NCBI RefSeq assembly: GCF_013410875.1
Contig: NZ_JACCCU010000002.1
Location: forward strand, 1,054,001-1,118,000
Length of the DNA stretch: 64,000 nt
Source: Tunturiibacter empetritectus
Lineage (GTDB): Bacteria; Acidobacteriota; Terriglobia; Terriglobales; Acidobacteriaceae
Reading direction: 5' to 3'
Positions 27,534 through 36,233 of the stretch are shown in pieces; positions within the stretch are counted from its first letter, which is position 1; the number at the start of each line of letters is the position of its first letter. Position numbers and translations under genes: made by a program. Below the pieces are notes generated by a model. That model worked only from the letters and a program-made list of their open reading frames with translations. It made no database searches and was not told where the DNA came from.

Positions 27534-28160
27534 TCACTGCTTGTTCGAGTCGTCCCCATCTCCTACCGAGATATGCCCCGGCAGATCCAGCGCCACCATC
27601 CCGATCTTCGTTCCGCCACCATCGGGATCGATCCCGACAATGTGCTGATGCTGCTTCGACCCAGCCTTCAGCTCCAGCTTGCCCGAAAGATCATTGTCCA
27701 CCTTGATGTGGTTCTTCTGATCATCGGCGCACGTCAACCCCTCAGCGGTCTGCGTCTGCGAGCTCACCGGCTTGTCGTTCTGGCACTGGATCACATCGCC
27801 ATACCGTCCCAGTGCTTTTTTGTAAAAGGCAGTCACCTGGTCCGGACTATCCGGCGTCGTGTAGCTGGCCGCCTTCACCTTGAGCGAAAAGCTGCCGAAG
27901 CTGAGATTGATGTCTGCCGCGCCATCGTTCTTGTCCTTCTTCCTCACCAATACCGCGCCCGGATACACCGGCAGCCCAATCCCATCGACCACAGCAGATT
28001 CGTTCGTCTTCACCGACATACCGCCAAACGGCGTAGCGATCTTCACGTTATCCGCGTCGCCATGTTTATCGTTCTCAATCCGGCACCCGGTCATCAACAT
28101 CGTCGACGCTGCAATCGTCGCTGCCAACATCGACGCCGCCGCACTCTGATTCACCCTCAT
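27534..28160 (-). CDS. Lipoprotein of unknown function
   Basis: ATG at 28158-28160 has GGAGG five bases upstream, so the longer frame is rejected. The N-terminus MRVNQSAAASMLAATIAAST followed by MLMTGC is a lipoprotein signal (lipobox MTGC). The mature ~185 residues include GLPVYPGAVLVRKKDKND and YTTPDSPDQVTAFYKKALGR, a pattern I associate with small secreted domains that have a VPxYPGA start and an F-Y-K helix. Function unknown. Confidence 0.75.
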   Translation of the reverse strand: MRVNQSAAASMLAATIAASTMLMTGCRIENDKHGDADNVKIATPFGGMSVKTNESAVVDGIGLPVYPGAVLVRKKDKNDGAADINLSFGSFSLKVKAASYTTPDSPDQVTAFYKKALGRYGDVIQCQNDKPVSSQTQTAEGLTCADDQKNHIKVDNDLSGKLELKAGSKQHQHIVGIDPDGGGTKIGMVALDLPGHISVGDGDDSNKQ

Positions 28161-28447
28161 CTCAGCCTCCATCCGATCAGAGAAACAATACGCTCTCTTG
28201 TCCTGTCGGGTTCCATTCCCCCGGGCACGCAAAAAAAACAACGAAACCGTGGCGCTTTTTTCGGAGCTCAAATAACCGCTGTCTGCTCACCACGTTCACC
28301 ACGCATTTCACCACAACCACACCATCAAAACACCACAAAAATCTCTGGCTTTTCCCAAAACCCGCCCAAAAACCACCACAAAATTTAATTCCTGCGCACA
28401 ACTATCGATCCCTCACATCCAAATCCACTTCGCCACATCCAATAGGA

Positions 28448-29578
28448 GTGCCTCAGCCCATCAACCACCTCTTCGCTCCTCTCAAGCTCCGCAGCCTCAC
28501 GCTTCCCAACCGAATCGCCGTCTCCCCCATGTGCGAATACTCTTCGGTCGACGGTTTTGCCAACGATTGGCACCTCGTCCACCTCGGAAGCCGCGCCATT
28601 GGCGGTGCCGGCCTCGTCATCACGGAAGCCAATGCAGTCAGCCCCGAATCCCGCATCACCCCCGGCGACCTCGGCATCTGGAAAGACGAACACATCCCCG
28701 AACTCAACCGCATCACCACCTTCCTCCACCAGCACGGCGCCTACGCCGGAACCCAGCTAGCCCACGCCGGCCGCAAAGCCAGCATGTCCCTCCCTTGGGA
28801 TCCAGTCCGCACCATGCCCGCCGCCGAAGGCGGTTGGCAGCCCGTAGCCCCCTCCGCCATCCGCTTCGACGAGGCGTATCCCCTCCCCACCGCCCTCGAT
28901 CGCGCCGGCATGGACAAGATCGTCGCCGACTTCGTAGCAGCCACCCACCGCGCCCTCACCGCCGGCTTCGACCTCGTCGAAATCCACGCAGCGCACGGCT
29001 ATCTCCTGCATGAGTTCCTCTCCCCGCTCTCCAATCAACGCACCGACGAGTACGGCGGAAGCTTTGAAAATCGGGTCCGTTTCCCCCTCGAGATCGTTCG
29101 CGCCGTCCGTGCCGCATGGCCCCAGCATCTCCCTCTCTTCGTCCGCATCTCAGCCACCGACTGGGCACCGGAGTCACTCGGCCCAAGCTGGGATCTTCCC
29201 CAATCCGTCGCTTTCTCGAGACTCCTTAAACAGGCCGACATCGATCTGGTAGACGTCTCCACCGGCGGCAATCACCCCGCCCAGCAGATTCCCGTAGGCT
29301 CCGGCTATCAGGTTCACCACTCCGACACCATCCACCGCGAGGCCGAGATCCCCACCGCAGCCGTCGGCATGATCACCGAGCCAGCCCAAGCCGACCAGAT
29401 CATCCGCACCGGTCAGGCCGACCTCATCCTCCTGGCGCGCGAGCTCCTCCGCAACCCCTACTGGCCGCTTCACGCGGCGGCGGTCCTTCACCAATCCACC
29501 ACCTGGCCTGTCCAATATGTCCGCAGCGCCCGCGGAAAGACTGAGCCACGCCAGCCCGTCTCCACCCCAGTTGCCTGA
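28448..29578 (+). CDS. Old yellow enzyme family NADH:flavin oxidoreductase (YqjM type)
   Basis: FMN-dependent ene-reductase. Visible: [15 protein letters not shown] (the Cys of PMC is the YqjM-class redox modulator), [10 protein letters not shown], the catalytic [19 protein letters not shown] (H-x-x-H/N), and [12 protein letters not shown]. 376 residues. The start is GTG 28448; the ribosome site is close or overlapping, so the exact start is uncertain. Family members reduce activated C=C bonds. It is followed on the same strand by the MerR gene. Confidence 0.88.
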   Translation: MPQPINHLFAPLKLRSLTLPNRIAVSPMCEYSSVDGFANDWHLVHLGSRAIGGAGLVITEANAVSPESRITPGDLGIWKDEHIPELNRITTFLHQHGAYAGTQLAHAGRKASMSLPWDPVRTMPAAEGGWQPVAPSAIRFDEAYPLPTALDRAGMDKIVADFVAATHRALTAGFDLVEIHAAHGYLLHEFLSPLSNQRTDEYGGSFENRVRFPLEIVRAVRAAWPQHLPLFVRISATDWAPESLGPSWDLPQSVAFSRLLKQADIDLVDVSTGGNHPAQQIPVGSGYQVHHSDTIHREAEIPTAAVGMITEPAQADQIIRTGQADLILLARELLRNPYWPLHAAAVLHQSTTWPVQYVRSARGKTEPRQPVSTPVA

Positions 29579-29623
29579 AATTCAACAGCCCTCACCAGGG
29601 AAAAATTACAAACCATGCCGACC

Positions 29624-29663
29624 GAGTGGCCTATACTGGCAGCAGCCGAACGATAGGCCACTC
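29624..29663 (+). promoter_or_regulatory. 11-bp perfect inverted repeat upstream of the MerR gene
   Basis: GAGTGGCCTAT at 29624-29634 is exactly repeated inverted as ATAGGCCACTC at 29653-29663 with 18 bases between, 30 bases before the start of the MerR-family gene. There is no T-run, so a terminator is unlikely; an operator is more likely. Confidence 0.6.
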
Positions 29664-29693
29664 CGCCGGGCAGGCGGTTCCGGAGCTCCTGGC

Positions 29694-30224
29694 ATGGCGC
29701 AGCACCAGCCAATCCGCAAAACCACCCCACCCTCCGGGTCTGACATCCCCGGCGGCATCCCCGATAAGCTCTACTTTCGCATCGGTGAGGTCGCCAAACT
29801 CTGCGACGTCCCCGCCTATGTCCTGCGCTTCTGGGAGAGCGAGTTCCCTCAACTCAAGCCACACAAAGGCGGCACAGGCCAGCGGCTCTATCGCCGGCGA
29901 GACGTCGAGATGGCGCTCCGCATCAAGAGCCTCCTCTACAGTGAGGGCTACACCATCCCCGGCGCTCGTCAGGTCTTCAAAAGTGAACTCAGACATAGCG
30001 AGCCGCAACTGGCTCTCACCATCGAAGGCGCACCCACCAGCATCGACTCGCGCCAGCTCCGCAAACTGCACAAAGATCTTCGCGATCTCCATACTCTGCT
30101 CTCTAAATCACCAGCCCGTCCCACCGTACACACGATCCGCGCTCCACGTACACCGAACACCCCGCGACGAACTCCGGAAAGGCTCTTCAACCTTCCACTC
30201 CTTCCCGAAGGGGACAAGAGTTGA
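29694..30224 (+). CDS. MerR-family transcriptional regulator
   Basis: ATG 29694 ([10 protein letters not shown]) with GGAG upstream. A MerR-type winged helix begins at about residue 28: [20 protein letters not shown], then [19 protein letters not shown]. This is the HTH plus first wing of MerR regulators. There is no cysteine-based metal site; the C-terminal half (about 100 residues) is basic and Pro-rich with [14 protein letters not shown]. Possibly a repressor or activator of its own gene or of the upstream OYE gene. Confidence 0.85.
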   Translation: MAQHQPIRKTTPPSGSDIPGGIPDKLYFRIGEVAKLCDVPAYVLRFWESEFPQLKPHKGGTGQRLYRRRDVEMALRIKSLLYSEGYTIPGARQVFKSELRHSEPQLALTIEGAPTSIDSRQLRKLHKDLRDLHTLLSKSPARPTVHTIRAPRTPNTPRRTPERLFNLPLLPEGDKS

Positions 30225-30226
30225 AG

Positions 30227-30604
30227 ATGAGATTCAACGAAAGCTACAAGGAAAGCTCTCGCCGCAGGCACTCCTCCCGCGATCGCGCCCCCTACCTCGG
30301 AACCGAGTCTCGCAACGGCGCTCCCATCCGTTGTCAGTTTTGCCCCGGTCAAAACTTCCGCCGCTCTAGCCTTCGCTCGCAAGACCTCACCGAAATACTC
30401 CTCATGCGCTATCCCGTCCGCTGCCTCCGCTGCAGTCAGCGCCAGATGGTCAGCTTCACCGTAGCCGGCATCTCCATCTCTTCCAGCATCAAAATAAAAA
30501 AAAGAGGCAGTCGACACAGCCTCCCTACCCAATGGAAAGACCCCTTCAAGGATAGAAGCGGCGATCAGCCGCGAGCCACTGTCTCGACGCCGCCCGATCG
30601 CTAG
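30227..30604 (+). CDS. Small zinc-ribbon protein of unknown function
   Basis: ATG at 30227 follows the MerR stop by two bases. 125 residues, rich in Arg and Ser. A CQFC pair and a CLRC pair (about residues 36-39 and 66-69) separated by a basic segment form a likely zinc ribbon, followed by MVSFTVAGISISSS. The C-terminal region is low complexity. Probably co-transcribed with the MerR gene. Confidence 0.6.
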   Translation: MRFNESYKESSRRRHSSRDRAPYLGTESRNGAPIRCQFCPGQNFRRSSLRSQDLTEILLMRYPVRCLRCSQRQMVSFTVAGISISSSIKIKKRGSRHSLPTQWKDPFKDRSGDQPRATVSTPPDR

Positions 30605-30608
30605 TTCC

Positions 30609-31544
30609 TCATAGTGAAATCCATCCCACATGGATCGCCCATAGCGACAAGCTCGCCACCACAATCCAAAGCGTAATCCCCTGCACCATCGGCCTTACTC
30701 CAACTTCTTTCAATGTCTCCCGCGTAATGCCGGTCCCGATCAAAAACAGCACTACAGTCAAAGCAGCGCGCCCCAACCGGTTCAGAGCAGAAAACAAGGG
30801 CACAGCCTGCGGAATATACCGCGGCAGGTAACTCGCCGCTACCGCCGCAAAGCAGAAGTACAGAATGAACCACGGCCATGGCACCTTCGCTTTGCTCTTC
30901 TTCAGCATCGCCGTAGCAATCGCCAGCGGCACAATCCACAGTGCCCGCGCCAGCTTCACTGTCGTCCCCACAGCCAGCGCCGTAGGTCCATACTTAGCAC
31001 CTGCGCCCACCACCGAACTGGTGTCATGAATCGCCAGCGCCGACCACAGCCCAAACTGCGTTTGCGAAAAGTTCAGCAGATGTCCAATCAATGGAAACAG
31101 CAGCAGCGCTACCGAGTTCAGCACAAACACAGTACCCAGCGAAACAGCCATCTCCTCCTCATTCGCATTCAGCACCGGCCCCATCGCCGCAATCGCGCTC
31201 CCTCCGCAGATCGCCGTCCCGAAGCTGATCAGCAGCGACTGTGTCTTCCCCACCTGCAGCAACTTGCCCAGAGCGACACCCAGCGCCAGCGCAAACGTAA
31301 TGCTGATCGCCGTATACAAGAACCCCGATGCCCCGGCGTGCACTACTTCCTTCAAATTCATCCCAAATCCCAGGCAGACCACCGCAGCCTGCAGCAGAAA
31401 CTTTGAAAGATTCCGACCTTCCCCATGAAATGTATGCACCGTACTCAGGCCAAACGCGAGCCCCGCAGCCAACGCAAGCGGAGGCCCGATCAGCCCGCTC
31501 GCCGAAATGATAATTCCGATATAAAAGAGGTTCTTCTTCCACAT
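30609..31544 (-). CDS. YeiH-family putative sulfate or anion exporter
   Basis: 311 residues with about nine to ten hydrophobic segments. Family blocks: LGFGMNLKEVVHAG, TAICGGSAIAAMGPV and ALAIHDTSSVVGAGAKYG, all present in the YeiH (UPF0324) family. The LysR gene directly upstream on the same strand and the palindrome between them fit the pattern in enterobacteria, where YeiE regulates yeiH. The transported compound is not established. Confidence 0.88.
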   Translation of the reverse strand: MWKKNLFYIGIIISASGLIGPPLALAAGLAFGLSTVHTFHGEGRNLSKFLLQAAVVCLGFGMNLKEVVHAGASGFLYTAISITFALALGVALGKLLQVGKTQSLLISFGTAICGGSAIAAMGPVLNANEEEMAVSLGTVFVLNSVALLLFPLIGHLLNFSQTQFGLWSALAIHDTSSVVGAGAKYGPTALAVGTTVKLARALWIVPLAIATAMLKKSKAKVPWPWFILYFCFAAVAASYLPRYIPQAVPLFSALNRLGRAALTVVLFLIGTGITRETLKEVGVRPMVQGITLWIVVASLSLWAIHVGWISL

Positions 31545-31593
31545 GCTTAAAGCATGCGCGTGCCTGTCTACCCAGTCGAGAAGTACTTTCCAA

Positions 31594-31620
31594 TTGGTGA
31601 TAAGTATTACTTATCGCCAA
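31594..31620. promoter_or_regulatory. 27-bp near-perfect palindrome, probable LysR operator of the yeiH-like gene
   Basis: The centre reads GATAAGTA-T-TACTTATC and the outer arms TTGG/CCAA, with a single T:G mismatch between the arms. It lies 50 bases upstream of the yeiH-like start, just after the LysR stop. The size and position fit an LTTR binding site. Confidence 0.7.
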
Positions 31621-31626
31621 CATTAT

Positions 31627-32547
31627 CTAGCGAACGTCAATCGCTCCCACGGCGAATCCCTGAAACGCAGCCGCTGCCCCCGTCAATTCGGTACCAGCCA
31701 GCCAAACGAAGCTAAAGTCCCGCCGAATCTCCAGCCCCTTAACCGCAACGACCTTTACCGCTCCCAGCCGCAAGACCTTTCCCAGCGCCCAACGCGAAAC
31801 AAACCCCACACCCAGCTCTGCCTCCACGCCCGAAATAATCGCTTCGGTCGAATCCAACTCCACCGCAACCTGCAAGGACCGCAGCGGCAGCCCCATCTTC
31901 TTCAAGGCCCGCTCCACCACCCGCCGCGATCCTGACCCGCGCTCTCTCAATAACAGCGGCACCTTCGTCAACTCCGCCACCTCAATCGCTCCGCCTTTGC
32001 GCAACACCCACGCATGATTCGGACTAGCAATCAGCACCATCTCGTCCTGCACCATGCGCTCAGTCTTCACATCCCGCCGCATCGCTGGCCCCTCAATAAT
32101 CCCCAGCGCAACCTTCTTCTCCGCCACCGCCTCCACAATCTGTTCTGTATTCCCACTCACCAGGGAAAGCTTCACCTGCGAATGCTGCTTCAAGAACGCT
32201 CCAAGGATCCGCGGTAAAAGATATTGAGCCACCGTCGTCGATGCACCAAGCTTCAACGGACCCGCAGCCTCGTGATTCAACATGGCCAGCGCCCGCCTCG
32301 CCTCCACCATCGTCTCCGCAGCCGCATTCGCATACCCCAGTAGTACTCGCCCTGCTTCGGTCAGCGAGATCTGGCTCCCATGCCCTGCGCCTCTCGCACG
32401 GTCGAACAACTGCACTCCAACCTCCTCCTCCAGCGCATGCACATGCTGACTCACCGCCGGCTGGCTCAGATGCAACACCTCCGCCGCCTTGCGAAAGCTC
32501 AACTCCTCCGCCACCGCCCGAAACACCCGCAACCGAAAGTTCTCCAA
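31627..32547 (-). CDS. LysR-family regulator (CysB/CbbR-like)
   Basis: The N-terminal winged helix FRLRVFRAVAEELSFRKAAE and then LSQPAVSQHVHALEEEVGVQ is standard LysR, followed by a substrate-binding domain (residues ~95-300). The start is taken as TTG at 32547 (product MENFRL...), because AGGAG lies five bases before it and relatives begin MENF; a GTG two codons upstream is possible. About 306 residues. It probably regulates the yeiH-like gene and its own expression. Confidence 0.9.
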   Translation of the reverse strand: MENFRLRVFRAVAEELSFRKAAEVLHLSQPAVSQHVHALEEEVGVQLFDRARGAGHGSQISLTEAGRVLLGYANAAAETMVEARRALAMLNHEAAGPLKLGASTTVAQYLLPRILGAFLKQHSQVKLSLVSGNTEQIVEAVAEKKVALGIIEGPAMRRDVKTERMVQDEMVLIASPNHAWVLRKGGAIEVAELTKVPLLLRERGSGSRRVVERALKKMGLPLRSLQVAVELDSTEAIISGVEAELGVGFVSRWALGKVLRLGAVKVVAVKGLEIRRDFSFVWLAGTELTGAAAAFQGFAVGAIDVR

Positions 32548-32618
32548 ACCCACTCCTCACCACGAACCAGACCCGCCACCCATCAGCATAAGCCCACCCG
32601 ATAAAATCAACTCAACCC

Positions 32619-34268
32619 GTGTCCATCAACGAAGATCCCAACCCGGCCGTCAACCCTCTCGAATCCGCTACCATCGAGCCCCTCATCGCCCCTGGCATCG
32701 AACGCAACCCTCGCCGCAGCCTCTTCGCTCTCCTCCACCCCTCCTCGTCGCAGAGCGCCTTCTCCGCCACGCTCCTCCTCATGCTCTCCACCCTCCTCTC
32801 CGGAGTCCTCGGCCTCATCCGCACCAAGTACATCAACCGCATCTTCGGAGCCAGCCCCGAAACCGACGCCTACAACGCCGCCTTTCAGCTACCCGACATG
32901 CTCGCCTACTTCCTCGTCGGCGGGGTCGTCTCCATCTCGCTCGTCACCATCCTCAGTCGCTACCGGGCGCAAAACGACGAAGCAGGCGCAGACCGCGCAC
33001 TCTCCATCATCCTCAACGCCATGGCCGCCGTGCTTCTCCTCGGCATCGTCATCGCGGAGATCTTCGCCCCCTATTACACCCACATCGCCTTCCGCGGCTT
33101 CGATCCCCATCGCGCCGCCCTCTGCACCGCACTCACCCGCCTCCTGCTCCCCGCGCAGTTCTTCTTCTTCCTCGGCGGAGTCTTAGGCTCCCGCCTCCTT
33201 GTCCGAAAGATCTTTCTCTACCAGGCCATCAGCCCGCTCATCTATAACGCCGGCATCATCGTCGGAGCTATCTTCCTCCACCAACGCTTCGGCATCTACT
33301 CTCTTGCCATCGGAGTGCTAGCCGGAGTCATCCTTGGCCCAGCCGCACTCAATCTCTACGGAGCCTTCCACGGCGGCCTCCGCTATCACCCCATCCTCAA
33401 CCTCCGCCACCCAGCCTTCCTCGAATGGCTGCGACTCACCCTCCCTCTCATGATCGGCGTCTCCCTCGTCACCGCCGACAAGTGGATACTCAGCTACTTC
33501 GCCTCAAATGACGTAGGCGGCATCAGCCTCCTCACCGTAGCCAAGACGCTCTTCACCGCTCCCATGGGTATCCTCGGCCAAGCCGCAGGAGCAGCCTCGC
33601 TCCCCTTCTTCTCCGCCCTCTACAGCCAGAGTCGATTCGACGACTTCGCCAACGCCGTCAACCGCTCCGTCTCCCGAGTTCTAGCCGCATCCTTCCTCCT
33701 CGGAGCGTGGATGATCGCCCTCGCCAACCCAATCGTCGATCTCTTCCGCGGCGGCTCCTTCACGCCAGAAGATGCCCGCGCCACTGCGCTCTACTTCACT
33801 CTCTTCACCCTCTCCATTGCTTTTTGGGCCGCTCAGGGAATCTACGCCCGCTCCTTCTACGCCGCCGGCAACACCATAACGCCCGCCACCGCTGGGTGGA
33901 TCGTCACCCTCGTCTCCATCCCCATCTACGCGCTTCTCTTTCACACCCTCGGACTCAAAGGCCTCACCATCGCCTCCGACATCGGTATCGTGATTCAAAC
34001 CCTGACGCTGGCCATCCTCCTCAACCACCGCAAACTGGTCCGTCTCTCTGGACTCGAACTCCGCGAATTAGCCGGCGCACTTCTCGCCGCCATCATCAGC
34101 TTTGCCGGAGCAGCCGTCGTCGTCCATCTCATCCCCCTCCACCACAGCCACCTTCGCGATCTCATGATCATTGCCGCCGCCACCGCAGTCTGGGCCGCGT
34201 TCTCAATCGCAACCCTCCATCTAACCGGCTCAAAGCTCCTGCATCAAATCCGCTCCCGCATAGCCTAA
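32619..34268 (+). CDS. murJ: Lipid II flippase MurJ
   Basis: 549 residues, GTG start. After a ~45-residue soluble N-terminus the protein has 13-14 membrane helices of the MviN/MurJ family: LLSGVLGLIRTKYINRIFGA, then ETDAYNAAFQLPDMLAYFLV, and GILGQAAGAASLPFFSAL. MurJ moves lipid II across the inner membrane for peptidoglycan synthesis. Divergent from the LysR gene with 71 bases between; a palindromic repeat follows it. Confidence 0.93.
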   Translation: MSINEDPNPAVNPLESATIEPLIAPGIERNPRRSLFALLHPSSSQSAFSATLLLMLSTLLSGVLGLIRTKYINRIFGASPETDAYNAAFQLPDMLAYFLVGGVVSISLVTILSRYRAQNDEAGADRALSIILNAMAAVLLLGIVIAEIFAPYYTHIAFRGFDPHRAALCTALTRLLLPAQFFFFLGGVLGSRLLVRKIFLYQAISPLIYNAGIIVGAIFLHQRFGIYSLAIGVLAGVILGPAALNLYGAFHGGLRYHPILNLRHPAFLEWLRLTLPLMIGVSLVTADKWILSYFASNDVGGISLLTVAKTLFTAPMGILGQAAGAASLPFFSALYSQSRFDDFANAVNRSVSRVLAASFLLGAWMIALANPIVDLFRGGSFTPEDARATALYFTLFTLSIAFWAAQGIYARSFYAAGNTITPATAGWIVTLVSIPIYALLFHTLGLKGLTIASDIGIVIQTLTLAILLNHRKLVRLSGLELRELAGALLAAIISFAGAAVVVHLIPLHHSHLRDLMIIAAATAVWAAFSIATLHLTGSKLLHQIRSRIA

Positions 34269-34282
34269 GCCACGCGCACTCC

Positions 34283-34389
34283 CAACCAACAGGAGGGGAT
34301 CTCTCCTCCGAGCAACGCGAGGACCAGGCGAAGCGGTACACAAGTCACGAAGTGACCGCCTCCCGCGCAGGGAGCCCGTCCGGCAGGAC
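34283..34389. repeat. Intergenic palindromic repeat, copy 8
   Basis: Between convergent murJ and iscX. Left part CCAACCAACAGGAGG is degenerate; the core GTCACGAAGTGAC, hairpin CTCCC-GCGCA-GGGAG and end GTCCGGCAGGAC are intact. Confidence 0.88.
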
Positions 34390-34396
34390 AAACCCC

Positions 34397-34612
34397 TTAC
34401 TTAGCATCCTCATACTCTTCATTCCAAGCCGTCTGAATCGCCTCCAGAATCCCCTCACTCGACTTCGCGGGATCGCCGACAAATCCCGGCAGCCCCGTCA
34501 CATACTTGTGCAGATCCGTAAACCGCACCGAATAGGGCTCGATCTCCGGATACTTCTCCTGCAACTGAATCCCAATCTCTTCCGCATCTGTCCAATCAAA
34601 CTCAAAAGCCAT
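34397..34612 (-). CDS. iscX: Fe-S assembly protein IscX
   Basis: ATG at 34610-34612. 71 residues beginning MAFEFDWTDAEEIGIQLQEK, then YPSVRFTDLHKYVTGLPGF-like text and EAIQTAWNEEYED: this follows E. coli IscX (WTDSREIGEALYDAYP... VRFTDMHQW). IscX binds iron and IscS and modulates Fe-S assembly. In proteobacteria it ends the isc operon after fdx; here a nuclease-like gene on the other strand separates it from fdx-hscA. Confidence 0.92.
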   Translation of the reverse strand: MAFEFDWTDAEEIGIQLQEKYPEIEPYSVRFTDLHKYVTGLPGFVGDPAKSSEGILEAIQTAWNEEYEDAK

Positions 34613-34691
34613 AGCATCCCCCAAATAAACTAATCTCAAGCGGCAAAGAACCGTCTCATCGAAAGACTACAAGAAAACCTGCCACAGTTTT

Positions 34692-35780
34692 ATGACGCAT
34701 AACCACCAACCCGCTTCAATCCCCTGGTCCGCCTCCCTGCTGCGCCGCGACCTGAACGCCCGCGCCCAGCACCTCGCCGTCACAAGCAATCTTCTGCACG
34801 AGCAAACCACCGGCTCCGAGCCCAGCATCCTCTTCGGCCATGAAGACAAGGCAGAGCAAGCCCGTCACGGCAACTTCCATCCCGCCAGCTACGCCGCCAT
34901 CTGCGCCAACCCAGCCTGGTCCCGTCGCCTCACCAAAGCCCACACCGCCCACCGCCGCGTTCGCGCACACGCTGACTGGCAGTGGAAGGAGCTCGACTGC
35001 GCCAACAGCTCCGACGCTCTCCTAATGAACATTTTTTGCCACCCGGGAATCTTCTCTAACGGCCACCTCACCTCCGCCGTTGCGAATCTTCTTGGCGTCC
35101 CCGCCGAAACTCAACCCAACTTCGGAATTCATCCCGGCATTCCGCTGAAAAAATCTCCTGCCAGTCGAAAGAAAACAGCCCACATCATCTATCAACAAGA
35201 ATCGACCGCATCACTCTTCAACGACGCCGACATCCTCACAAATTCGCCACAAACGGAAGAGCAGCAGCATCTCAAAGACCGCACCGAGATCGATCTCCAA
35301 CTTGGCAAACTCTTTGTCGAAGCCAAGCTCACCGAATCCAACTTCCAAACCGCCAGCCCGCGCCTCATCGAGCGCTACCGCGATCTCGAAACAATCTTCG
35401 CCATCGAACGCCTGCCCCACAAAATCATCGCTCCATCACCACACCCATCAGCAGAGGACTTCTCCGACCTTGAAGAGCGATCGCCCAATCCACCCTCACC
35501 AATCCCGACGTCTGCGCGTTCACGCACTGTCATCCAGGGCTACCAACTCATCCGCAACGTCCTCGCCGCCTTCGCGTCCAACGCATCCTTCTGCGTCCTC
35601 TGCGACGCTCGCCGCCACGACCTCGTCGAAACCTGGTACTCCATTCTCTCCGCTGTCCATCACCCCAACTTCACCTGGCGACTGAAGCTCCTGACATGGC
35701 AGGAACTGACATCCGTCCTCCCCGAAGACCTGCAACAATTCCTCGAAGCAAAGTACGGAATTCTTCCAGCGAAACCATAG
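34692..35780 (+). CDS. PD-(D/E)XK-like protein of unknown function (possible nuclease)
   Basis: 362 residues, on the plus strand between iscX and fdx, both minus. A segment at about residues 198-215, EIDLQLGKLFVEAKLTE, has the D...E-x-K order of the PD-(D/E)XK nuclease core. An early conserved-looking block reads HEDKAEQARHGNFHPASYAA. No HTH, ATPase or methyltransferase partner lies beside it. The composition differs little from neighbours but it interrupts the isc order, suggesting insertion. A restriction-type or repair nuclease role is inference from one motif only. Confidence 0.55.
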   Translation: MTHNHQPASIPWSASLLRRDLNARAQHLAVTSNLLHEQTTGSEPSILFGHEDKAEQARHGNFHPASYAAICANPAWSRRLTKAHTAHRRVRAHADWQWKELDCANSSDALLMNIFCHPGIFSNGHLTSAVANLLGVPAETQPNFGIHPGIPLKKSPASRKKTAHIIYQQESTASLFNDADILTNSPQTEEQQHLKDRTEIDLQLGKLFVEAKLTESNFQTASPRLIERYRDLETIFAIERLPHKIIAPSPHPSAEDFSDLEERSPNPPSPIPTSARSRTVIQGYQLIRNVLAAFASNASFCVLCDARRHDLVETWYSILSAVHHPNFTWRLKLLTWQELTSVLPEDLQQFLEAKYGILPAKP

Positions 35781-35795
35781 ACCAGGAGACCAGGC

Positions 35796-36230
35796 TTAAG
35801 CTCCCGGCCCGTGGCTAGGCTTACCCTCCTGCACATAGTTCCGATTCCACTTCGGAATCTCCACGACATATGTTCCCGGCTTCTCAATCACCGCCTGGCA
35901 TCCCAGCCGCGAGTTCAACTGAATATCCGCCGCCGTCTCCATCCGGTCCAACTCCAGATCCTCCGCCTCGCTAATCCCCTGCGCGCCTTCCTTCACGTGG
36001 AGATGGCACGTCGTACAAGCGCAAACTCCGCCACACGCGTGATCCAAAAAGATGTCATAGTTCTCCGCTACATCCAGAAACGACATCGGCAGGCCGTGCC
36101 CTTCGTAGGGCAGCGTATCGAACGGGAACTCCACCGTTCTGCCCTCAGGCAAAAACGTCACGCGAACCATCCCGTCGCCCGCAGGCTTCGACAGATCCAC
36201 AGCTTCAGCAACCTTCTTCGTCTCACTCAT
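35796..36230 (-). CDS. fdx: ISC-type [2Fe-2S] ferredoxin
   Basis: 144 residues. The cluster-binding pattern is CGGVCACTTCH with a further Cys in SRLGCQAV, giving the C-x5-C-x2-C...C arrangement of adrenodoxin/ISC ferredoxins. Family members donate electrons in Fe-S cluster assembly. Its ATG lies three bases after the hscA stop, so the two are co-transcribed. About 30 residues longer than E. coli Fdx, with extra residues at the N-terminus (SETKKVAEAVDLSKP). Confidence 0.9.
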   Translation of the reverse strand: MSETKKVAEAVDLSKPAGDGMVRVTFLPEGRTVEFPFDTLPYEGHGLPMSFLDVAENYDIFLDHACGGVCACTTCHLHVKEGAQGISEAEDLELDRMETAADIQLNSRLGCQAVIEKPGTYVVEIPKWNRNYVQEGKPSHGPGA

Positions 36231-36233
36231 TAT

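Noticed and set aside
29600-29690. tRNA-like sequence near GGTTCCGGAGCTCC
   Set aside because: There is no cloverleaf; the pairing is a single long inverted repeat and no anticodon arm fits.
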